Positions 54,730 to 64,000 of a DNA stretch of 64,000 nucleotides are shown in pieces. Source of the DNA: Leptoclinus maculatus (lineage: Eukaryota; Chordata; Actinopteri; Perciformes; Stichaeidae). Position 1 is the stretch's first letter; the number at the start of each line of letters is the position of its first letter. The position numbers and the translations under genes were made by a program. Where the stretch lies: the NCBI GenBank assembly GCA_032191485.1, contig JAVDOI010000003.1, positions 26,824,836 to 26,888,835 on the forward strand. Reading direction: 5' to 3'. The notes under the pieces were generated by a model. It was not told the DNA's origin. It did not search any database and saw only the letters and a list, made by a program, of their open reading frames with translations.

Positions 54730-54990
54730 GGGATGCAACTTTCATTATCGTTTAGTCTACTGTGTATTTTCTCTATTGATTGATTAATTGTTTGGTCAAT
54801 AAAACAACAGATAATAGTGACATTCTTTTCCAAATCTCATCTCGTTTTGTTCAAACCTCAAATATATTCAGTTAACAGTGATGTAAAAGAAAAACATAAA
54901 ATCTTCACATTGGAAAAGAAAAGAATAATCTATTATCAAAATAGTTGCCAATTAATTTTCTGTCAATCGACTAATCGATAAATCAACTAT
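54730..54990. repeat. Teleost TCGATTAATCG-type MITE, copy B
   Basis: Inverse orientation of the element at 51892: the left part has 'attgattgattaattgtttg' and the right part 'tcaatcgactaatcgataaa'. Diverged from copy A. Confidence 0.5.
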
Positions 54991-55194
54991 TTGTTGAGTT
55001 TCCGGAAAACTCTATTATAGAGAAATAGTGGATTAAATAACAGACAGGACAGCATCTTATGGGAGTTAAATACCTGACAAATAAAGTCACATTATAATGA
55101 TGCATAAAGTCATGTAAAAAGCCAACATTACCACAGATTAGTGCTGAGAGGTATAAAATGGATTTCAATAGCATCAACAGTATGGCAAAATATA

Positions 55195-55560
55195 GGACCG
55201 GGTGATAATTCAATATGATCATTTATCATCTTTATTGCGATGAAATGTCCTATATTGAGATATCGTGATACACAATTACCGTGTTGATAATAACAAGCAC
55301 ATACCAACTGAAATGTCTCAGAAAATCTGATTGTTTTGCATTAAAGTTCTTATTAAAATGAGAAAATACTTAAATTTATCACAGAAGTATATAAAAAAAA
55401 AAATATTTATTATTAATTAAATTATTGAATTACCAGAATTCAATAATAACCATTGTGATGCATATTGTTACTGAGATATAAAATTATTATATTGTGATAG
55501 AAAACTTTATAAAAATATCTTTATTATATATATTATTATATATTATTATATCGTCATACT
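55195..55560. repeat. AT-rich dispersed repeat (ATATCGTGATA type)
   Basis: Contains 'gagatatcgtgatacacaat' and related AT-rich text that I associate with a teleost nonautonomous element. The call is weak because of low complexity. Confidence 0.35.
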
Positions 55561-57342
55561 GCTATCTGCGTTTGAATTTCAAGGAACTGTCAGCATCAGC
55601 ATCTTTAAACCCTTTTCTCCGCTGCGTTGCGCTCAGACGTCTGTGCGTAGGTTTAGTGCCCACTTGTGTAGGCGAGTGGACAGTTTGAACACTCAAGCAG
55701 TCCCACTCAACCTGACGTTAGGCCGCGCTGAAACACGGACAGCGTTCAGAAGGTATACGTGCGGTTAAAACAGACTCATCAACACCGGTGTCTGTTACCT
55801 TTTAGAGTGCTAAATGTATCACATGTATCTTTTGGGACATATTATGTGTGAGAGAGACGGAGACAAGTGGGCGTCAGAGAGGGACCCAGGAGACAACATG
55901 TGTTTTATAAAGGCCTTTTTAATGCCGACGTCCTGAGAAATGTACTGCGTTTGTTTCAAGCAGGTTAGGATGTAGGAGACGTCCTCTGTTACATGTAGTC
56001 CTTCTGTTGAGGCCTTCTCTCTCGTGTGAAGCAACTTTAAATGCGAGACCGACCACAGGAGTCGAATCAGCTCAGGGTTTAATTATTTCTATTTTGTACC
56101 CTTTCACACTTTCATATCCAAAACTTGGACGATCCCCGAGCACAGAATTCAGAGAAGTCGAGCCTGAGCTGAGAAAAATAAAAAGTCTTTGGGATGCGGC
56201 TAACCTTGTTCAACATGCACTGTGATACGTGTTCCCGGTGCCCAGTGCTGCTGCTTCATTGCGGCCGTTTCACTGAAAGTAAATCTGCTACTTCTGCATG
56301 AAAGAGTCAGAATAGACGACGGAACCAAAATAGCCCGTGAACACCTCTCTCTCTTTCCCTCCTCGCTCCTCTGTCTTTCTCTCTTGGTCCTTGTCCTTCT
56401 CCCCCCCCCTCTCATTTGATCTACTCTGAGGCCTGACTCGTGTTGTTCTCACTGACACATAGGGGATGTAATTGTAGTAAACTACTCAAGAGAGAAGCCA
56501 TCAAGATTGTTTCCTGCCTCTCTCTAACTGCGTCACTCCGCAACAAGGAAATCCCTTGTTTACCCTCTAGTTCATGACCTGATGTCTTAACTTATCTGGA
56601 ATCAAAAACACACCCCCAGGGCAGTTTTTAGCAGCTCAGCACACGATGACGACAATACCTGTATGCTTGAATGAGCCCAAGAACAGCATTCCTTTTCCAG
56701 ATGTCGGAGCTTCAGTTTAGTTTTGCTGGCCGTCACATGGCGCGAACAAATGTCAAAAGTGTTTCTGTTCTCTGCAAACACACACATCCCGAAATGACTT
56801 CATATTTACTCTAATTTCTCATCAATTTCTGTGTAAAAACGATCACTTGGCATTTGAAATACATAAAGGGGGAAAAAAAAAGATTTGCCTGTAGTCCAGA
56901 CACCAGTAATGAGCGCTCATGCTTATCTCACATGTTATTCAAAGCAGACTGTAAGTCAGCCGGCTCTGGGTCATCACTCGTCCGTCTCAATCAAATGCGA
57001 GGCGCTGGAGTTGTGGACGTCGCTGCATTTGTCATTCTTTAATGCTTGAAAATGATAATAAGTTAAAAACACATTCGGCGAATCCGTTGTGAAATTGGGC
57101 ATTTCTGCAAAGTGTTGCGCAGTTCGACGACACCACTCGTCGACTCCAGTGAAGCTCATTTGCATAGCCTATTCCAGCTGTCTCTACCTGTTCGGGAGCC
57201 GGACGTGATGCTACATGTCGCCCCGGTTCCGAGTGTGGACTCAATAAATGGCGATCGACATTTGGCTGTGTGGTGAGTGGAGCCCCCGAGGGCCCATCTA
57301 GACTTCAGAGCAACCCTCCTGATTCAGGAGCTACAACGACCT

Positions 57343-57750
57343 CTCTGTCACGTCCGAGGAGCAGATCGGAGACTCAAGCGCAGACAGACACGGGAGACGA
57401 GGTTGAGTAGACTGCTGGGTTCTTTAATGAGCACCAAGCAGACAAAAAACTTAAAACAACTCCAACCGGGAGCGAGCAAAAACTAACAAAAAGGCAAAGT
57501 GACAAAAAGGCAAAGTGACAAAAAGGCAAACTATGAGCAAATGCTGGAACATGGAGCAGACAGGGGGACGAATTAAGGACGATCTCACAACCAGCACAGG
57601 GAAAGCAGGGGAGTATATATATGTGTGGGGTGATTAGGAAAATGAAGGCAGCTGGGTGGACTGGGCAGGTGAGTAGGATGAGTGCAATCAGGGGAAACAT
57701 ACACACACACAGACACAGGAACACAGGGGCAAAGCCTAAACTGTGACACT
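57343..57750. repeat. Nonautonomous element with TGTCAC/GTGACA ends
   Basis: About 400 bp bounded by CTGTCAC and GTGACA, holding three tandem 16-mers (AAAAAGGCAAAGTGAC type, 57487-57533). The layout resembles dispersed teleost elements. The - strand frame across it is not a gene. Confidence 0.45.
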
Positions 57751-58872
57751 CTCTTGGTTCGTGAAGGAGTTTCCTACCAGAGTACTAGACCCCTTGCCGT
57801 GTTGCACACCTAAACAATGCTCTAGTGAACGCGCTGTCTGTCTTTTGGCGGAGGAAAAAAAAGAGAAGCACTCATTCATTGGCTTTGGGTGTCTCTCCAC
57901 GCGTCTTTATCGACGTCAAGGAGATTCCTACAGCTGAACTGTTGCCTTTCCTCCATGTTTTTCCCACTTTCAAGCTCTCCCTCTCCTTCTGTGTTTAAAT
58001 CTGCTGCCACTTTTTGATCTGTTTGCCTCTCTCTCTCTCTCTCTCTACCTCCTGCCCTTTCTTATTCCCCCTTTCTGCATGTGTCACCGTATCTCCATCT
58101 TTTCTGCCCTTTTCCGCGCGCCACGCCCTCCTTTTCTCCCTGAGAGAATGTCACTTTAAAGAAGCAAATTTCCAACAAACGATCGAGTCGAGCGAAATAT
58201 CGTCGCAGTTTTTTTTCGTCGGGCTGAACTTTGGCCATCGCGCCGCTGCTCCTTTTAGAACAAAGACGAGTCGGGCGCAGCTGTGGAAAAGGTTCCTCCA
58301 GTTAAATGTGTGGAACTCTTGAAGACATCCTAGTGTAGATCTACTAGATGGAGAGGAGGATTGTAATAAAACTGCTGTTTGATTCAAATTAGCCTTCTAA
58401 AAATCTCAGCCTCTATGAAACATTAACAGAAGAAAAGGCAAATGATTTCCAGCGAGTGGAACATGTCCATTCCTTTCACTTTCTTTCTGTCATTTAGTTT
58501 GAATCCCAGCTGGAACAATGATATATTTTGTCTTGAGTTAACAACAGCACCACATGAATAATCTTCTTTGTCCACGATGACGTGGTTAGGGATGGAAAAT
58601 TGAATTTCCAGTGTCTGTCCTTTTTGAAACGGGGCTTTTATTTAGATGTTTCCCATACTAGCCCTTTGATTATTATGAATCTAAAAGGTTAGACTCAGTA
58701 AAATGAACTTTCTCGACTTGTTTTCTTTCTCCAGCAGTGTGGAGCTTTTCCGACTGCCGACTGAATGCAGACGGAACGCTGAGCGCTGTCCTCCAGACCT
58801 CCAGACCTGCAGATTCAGGGGACATTGTCCGATGTGTACCCAGCACTCCAAGCCCCTGGCCTGGCCGCGGGG

Positions 58873-61800
58873 ATGGCAGCCTCTGCCCTGAACCTGAACG
58901 GCCTTGGAGTCATGAACAGGTCCGTGTTTTTCTTTTTACAGTGTCTGTCACAGTTTTGGGGCTTTTATTGCTTTTAGACCGCACCGGTTTCTTCAAAAGT
59001 TGTCGAGGAAATGCATACTTAAAACATGTTTGGTTGGTATTGTTGTGTTGAAGCTGGGAACCTGTCTGACCAGACGGTTAAGATTGCTTTTCATCTTTTA
59101 TACATCGCAGAACAACTTAATCAGATTACCCATAATTACCTTCCAGTCATAGACGTGTTGCTTTGTTATGTCATACTAGCATTATGTAAGTGTTTGATGT
59201 ATAACCGGCTACTGAATTATATTTCTGGGTGTGTTTCTTCCTGTAAAGAGGCCACCAAATACAAAACTTATGATAGTTATAGCCTGAACACACAGAAACC
59301 AACCAACCCTCTCCTCTCCGCAGCAGTAATCAGTTTCACACCCAGCCAGGCTCCTCTAGTACCAGCTCTCGATCGAGAACCAGTCCAGTCGGTCGACCTG
59401 TGCTGCCGGTTCCAGATCGGAGCACCTACTGTCCGATACTGGGCGGGGGAGCGCCGGGTGGAGGTCTCTACAGCCCAACCAGCCCTAAGGTAACGAAATC
59501 TGAAAAACACTCATCGTGTTTATTTAGATTGTTTGTTCTTTGTAGGGCATTTACAAAAAGATCCAACTTAGTGTGAATGAAATGGCAACAAACATATAAT
59601 AATAATGCAGGATTTTATGATAGTGGGCATGTGATTTAAGCATGACTACAGAAGAACAACAAGTACATCTATCTGCTGATTGTGAAATCTGCAATCTCAT
59701 AATTGATCTGTGTTTAATGCCATGTGTATAAGCACATCAGCGCTGGTATTTTTCCCTGATTAAGTGGTCAAAGGCTGTTGTGTGTGACAGCGATCCCTCC
59801 AACTCGTGCACATGTCCGTGCGCTAGTCATCTGGGAGCCCACAAAGGTTCTTTTGTACAGTCTCTACTAGTATTCATCATAAGATGCAGTCTAATAATAT
59901 TAAAAATGTTTATAATCAGTTATTAATCAAAGAACATAAATACACATATCAGCAGCATTAAAGTGCTGTCTGTCGTTAGAACTTGATTAAAAGTAAGAAC
60001 AGACAGGAAACTGTAGGACATGTAGAAGCTAAAGAGCTTTTTAAGACCATGTTGGGCTGATGGTGCATATGCTTTTTAAAAAACAAATAAATAACAGTCA
60101 TAATTAAAGGATAAAAATGATAAATAACAAGTTCGTCCACCGGTGAATTACCATCACTGGATAATCCCGTCTTGTGTGTCCGCTCCTAGACGAGCCCTCG
60201 GACCCTGGGTCGCACCTTCGTCTTCCCCCCTTCATCCTCGCTCTCCCCCGGCCCCGGCCCCCACGCCCGCTCCCCCTCCCCGCGTAGCCCGGAGCTCCTA
60301 GGAGTCAATGTGGGCCAGCGGGTCCGACGGCTGAGCTCGCCCGGCGGTGAGGAGAGAGGGGAAGGAGAGGGGCAGGAGGAGAGGGGAGGGGAGACGGCTG
60401 AAGGAGAGAGGAGGGAGGAAAGGAGACGCCAGGCACAGCTGCTGCAGATACACCGAGAGCTGCAGAACGTTGAGGTGATTTGACATGTTTGTCTCTTCTT
60501 TGTCTCCCTCTGTGTCCTTTCTGTCTGTCTTTATCTAGGAATGCTAGAGCCACCGTGTATCCAAACTCTGAAGAATTTACGACCTCATTACAAATTTGTT
60601 GGGCAAGTCAGAACAATGCCAGTAAGCACTACTCTCACTTCGCTTCGTTGATCCTAAAAACGCTGCAGTTACTCAATCTTTGAAAGCCGAGCAGAGCAAA
60701 AGCAGAAGAGGGAACCACCACACGAGTGTTTGAACCGATGGTCACACAGTATTCGGTTTTTCTTTCATGTTGTTACGATACCGAAAGCTGGAAACTCGGA
60801 CTTCCAGTCTTTATCATTCCGAGAAACGGCTTTTAATTCGATATTGTCATTTTAAATAATGTTTCTCAGCTTCGTCTCAAATGAGCATCTCCCACCGTCA
60901 TCATCCGTCCTCCCTGAACTCAGATTACAATCTCTCCAGTAATCAAGTTTGTGAGTCCACGTGACTAGTCGGCTTTTGTTTTGCCTTGTTTGTATCTCCT
61001 AATGTAAATGAATATGCATTGATTCAACTAAAGATAGACCAAAATGTGATCAATGTACAGTGTAGAGCATTACAACATTATACATTTAGTTCCTTATTTG
61101 TCCTCTTTTTCTTCTTCTTTGTATTTAGTTGAAGGCCAACCCACATTTTTACTCACGCACTCTTTTTGGTTTAATGCCAAATATTGAGAAACTCTAGAAT
61201 TAGCTTTTTTCTTTTCCATTTTCATCACATTGGTAGGAGATCGTGATGATATTTTGTTATATTTTGTCACGTTGTTGATACCAGTGCACCTGTGAAATGA
61301 CCCAAATGTGAAAAAAATGCGTCAAAGTAAACTTGCTTATAGTTAAACCAAGGAAACCAAACTGTAGTTGCATTTTAACCCTTTATTTTCTCTGTCTTCT
61401 GTGTCTTCCAGGTCCGGGGAAAAGTGGGCATTTTTGAGGCCCACATTTCCGGAATTCGTGCCCAAGTGCTAAACACTGAGCTCCAGCGCAGCCCTCGCTC
61501 TCCAAGGCGAAACACAGCCCCTGAATGCCCAATGACCCACCCGCTAGAGAGTAAAGTTCTCTGTGTTGTCCAAAATGGAAGAGAAAGGGAGGAAGAAACT
61601 ATAGAGGGAGAAAGGAGAGGAGTAGGAAGGAAACAAGATGTAAAGGACAACAGTGCGACGAAAACAAACGCAGAAAACAAGACACTGATCGGTCAAAATG
61701 GCTGCCATTCAGAAACGACAATGCAAACTCCCAGTTTAGACGGACCGTCTGTCGTTCGGGGTTTCCTTCAGACATTAAACCCAGATGCAGCAACAGACAG

Positions 61801-62332
61801 AGAGAAAAAAGAGGGAGAAAAAGAGGGAGGGGAGGAGGAAAACAAACAGATGTTGGGAGACGAAAGAGAACGGACAGAGAGAGAAGTGAGAGATGAGAGA
61901 GAGGGCCGGTCGTGTCTTGAGATGCCGCTCCAGACAGAGGCAAACATGTCGGAGGCGAACCCAGAAATCAATGCTTTTCCTCTGAGACAAGGCATGGAGA
62001 GCCCCCCTTGTTTGCAGGACGCTGATCACACCTCAAACCACTCTCCTTGCATCCCCGCAGTCATCATAACTGACCACGGTTTGGAAAGCCAGCCTCAAAC
62101 TTTTGAAGGCCCCGGCTCAGACCAGGGACTCGGCTTCAGCCCCAGCCCCGGTTCTAGCCCCGTCCCGGGGCCAAACTTCTCCACCCACTCCCTCAGGAAG
62201 CTGTCGTCCTCCTCCGCCTCCTCGGCCGGTTTCTCCTCGTCCTGGGAAGAGTCGGAGGAGGATATTTCCAGTGATACCGAGAAAGGGGAGCAGCTTCTCG
62301 ACCCTGCAGTCCTCACGTCTCAACAGAGAGCA
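58873..62332 (+). CDS. itpkb: Inositol-trisphosphate 3-kinase B, N-terminal exons (partial)
   Basis: Exons 58873-58919, 59324-59489, 60190-60474 and 61412-62332 join by GT-AG splicing with consistent phases (2, 0, 0, 0), giving 473 codons before the window ends. ITPKB marks are the short start exon (MAASALNLNGLGVMN), the coil 'LLQIHRELQNVEV' running into 'KVGIFEAHISG', 'IPAVIITD', and the acidic block 'SSASSAGFSSSWEESEEDIS' just before the kinase part. ITPKB phosphorylates Ins(1,4,5)P3 to Ins(1,3,4,5)P4 in calcium signalling. Its N-terminal region targets actin. The catalytic domain is not in the window. Exon 2 of the transcript starts at 58735 with 138 nt of 5' UTR. A Glu/Arg-rich stretch (about 61790-61915) is species-specific filler. 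Confidence 0.88.
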
Positions 62333-62343
62333 GTAAGTAGAGC

Positions 62344-62346
<3 letters not shown>

Positions 62347-62385
<39 letters not shown>
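62347..62385. repeat. (GT)n microsatellite at ITPKB donor
   Basis: GT tract starting 14 bases after the exon 4 donor. Open reading continues into it, but the donor GCA|GTAAGT at 62332/62333 marks the exon end. Confidence 0.95.
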
Positions 62386-62539
62386 CAGTGGAGACCTTTT
62401 GTAGTTGTGAATGACCTTTGGAAACTGCATTCGCTTGGATTGCCAAATATCATTCACAAAGGAAAAGTCAGACAAATAGATTTGTCAAGGGATATCTTTA
62501 CAGGAATATTCCAAAATGTTCTTAGACAGTGGCAATGTC

Positions 62540-62830
62540 GGTCGGTTCACCATTCTGGTCCAGACTGAAATATCTCAACAACTGTCTGATGGATTGACAT
62601 GAAATGACGTGCAGACATTCATGGTCCTCAGAGGATAAAGCCCTCTGACTTTGGTTCATCTCCAGACTTTTCCTCTAGCGACAGCAACAGGTCAAATGGT
62701 TTATCTATCCTCTGAAATATCTCTTTAGATTTAATTAAAGTAGATTTAATTTGGTACAGTGCTAATTAGCCAGTTTAGCATGACGCTAAACTAAGATGGT
62801 GGACGTGGTACTTGATGAACATCAGCATGT
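62540..62830. repeat. Percomorph repeat in ITPKB intron
   Basis: Same family and orientation as 50490-50620, sharing 'ggtccagactgaaatatctc', and followed by 'gctaaactaagatggtggac'. Confidence 0.6.
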
Positions 62831-62981
62831 TTAGAATTTGAAATAATCAAAGAATGTTGACAAAGACTAGTGAACTGGCGATTTTGCAACTAATCTTGCC
62901 AGATCTGATTAAGAGTCTGTCTGTGGGTCTCTGTTAACGATTGTGCCTCAAAATGTGTCCATGTGTGTGTCCATGTGTGTG

Positions 62982-62983
<2 letters not shown>

Positions 62984-63019
<36 letters not shown>

Positions 63020-63145
63020 TGTGTGTGTGTTGTGTGTTCCAATGTGCCCGTGCATGTTGCTGGGTGCTCCTGTGTCAAATTGGCCAGAGCTCTCTGCCTG
63101 AGTAATGGTTGACATTCACAGTAACAAAGCTAGCTCTGTACCCCA

Positions 63146-63213
<68 letters not shown>

Positions 63214-63370
63214 AGGGGTGTTATTAGTGTGAGGGTAACATGAGGGTGTGTGTGTGTGAGAGAGAGAGAGAGCAGGGGTGATTGAAAAAAGGGAAAGCGA
63301 GAGAATTTGCCAGTCACACACACTTAGGCTTTGCCTGCATTTGGAGGACGTTCAAAGAGGAGGCTGAGGC

Positions 63371-63427
<57 letters not shown>

Positions 63428-63440
63428 TGTGTGTGTGTGT
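62984..63440. repeat. Three long (GT)n tracts in ITPKB intron
   Basis: GT tracts at about 62984-63030, 63150-63211 and 63376-63440, with a GA stretch near 63258-63272. They lie on one intron of ITPKB. Confidence 0.95.
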
Positions 63441-64000
63441 AGGTGGGTGGATGTGTTTTTGTTTGTAGCCAGGATGAGTTCACGAGGGCCATTTCACTTC
63501 TGCTTTGAAACACGATCTAACGAAGGATTATATAACTGATTTTTTTACCAGTGTTTCTGAAACAATGTCCCAAACGTGCCGCTTCATTTAGGGACTTCAA
63601 ACTGTGGCTTAAGGAGGGATGTGCTCATCATGTTTACTTCCTACCAGTTGAACTATCATGAATCATCCATGAGTGTCCCCCATGTGACTGAATACCCAAA
63701 TGTAATATTCTTGTTATGATTTTCAAGACTTCCAGGTTATGTATTGCATAGTTAATCAAATGACCCCTCCCTAAACTAATGACCCAGCTCTCCCTTTCCA
63801 AACGATTTGTTTAAATGAATTTGGCTGATGGAATTTGAATAGTGTTTGTATTGCTCTTTGCATATTTGTGGTCACTCCTTTTTTCGCTCGATCCAGGCGG
63901 AGAAAAGGGACAGAAGCTCCTGCTGGAGGTCGAAGCTGACTGAGGGGGCGGGGCTTACTGTTACTATAGCAAAAGTCCCCCACAAAGATGTCAAACATGC
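63441..64000 (+). other. ITPKB intron, end of window
   Basis: Intronic. A good acceptor (TCGATCCAG) at 63896 is followed by an open phase-0 segment to the window end, but the encoded residues do not resemble the conserved ITPKB sequence expected next. It may be an alternative exon or a decoy. Confidence 0.4.

Noticed and set aside
55494..55688. Hydrophobic 64-codon + strand frame
   Set aside because: Starts in AT-rich dispersed repeat sequence; the hydrophobic residues come from ATT/TAT runs.
61768..62029. - strand frames over ITPKB exon 4
   Set aside because: Antisense to a coding exon with Glu/Arg bias, which gives Ser/Leu/Phe-rich chance frames.
63897..64000. Next ITPKB exon after a good acceptor at 63896
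   Set aside because: In the required phase the residues do not resemble the conserved sequence before the kinase domain.

Overview
This is vertebrate nuclear DNA, most likely from a spiny-rayed (percomorph) teleost. Three things point there: long (CA)n/(GT)n microsatellites, several interspersed repeats that I recognise as common in percomorph genomes, and the 5' part of an ITPKB-like gene with vertebrate exon structure and conserved motifs.

Layout. Positions 1-7277 are single-copy flank without a gene I can name. Positions 7278-47507 are a head-to-tail duplication. Copy 1 runs 7278-28879. Copy 2 runs 28880-47507 and ends inside the retroviral gag, at the equivalent of 26543. The copies look about 99.9% identical by eye; most substitutions lie in one 1.6-kb patch, and a few indels separate them. 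Each copy carries, in order: a percomorph repeat; a single-exon gene for a 227-residue tail-anchored protein between two direct hAT-like ends, with a 74-bp hairpin array behind it; a three-exon C-type lectin-like gene (+ strand); and an endogenous retrovirus (ERV) on the - strand with env, pol and gag. From 47508 the single-copy right flank holds dispersed repeats and then ITPKB (non-coding first exon near 54 kb, four coding exons at 58873-62332), whose kinase exons lie beyond the window.

The ERV has gamma-type features. Its Env has a CWIC motif in SU and CX6CC in TM. Pol has intact protease, RT, RNase H and integrase signatures, and sits in frame with the Gag zinc knuckle across one UGA. The primer-binding site resembles tRNA-Ser(GCT). 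It is not an intact provirus: gag changes frame at an A7 tract, env is split into SU and TM frames, copy 1 lacks nearly all of its 5' LTR, and copy 2 lacks most of gag.

Most notable: the duplication junction sits almost exactly at the primer-binding site/LTR border and carries a 36-nt sequence otherwise found only upstream of the lectin gene. That raises the possibility that the lectin gene lies inside an unusually long LTR. Other points are the duplicated eight-cysteine module in SU, three reiterated gag-start uORFs in the leader, an internal exon duplication in the lectin gene, and a 15-bp deletion that shortens the lectin membrane anchor in copy 2. An uncollapsed-haplotype assembly artefact must be excluded before the duplication is treated as real.
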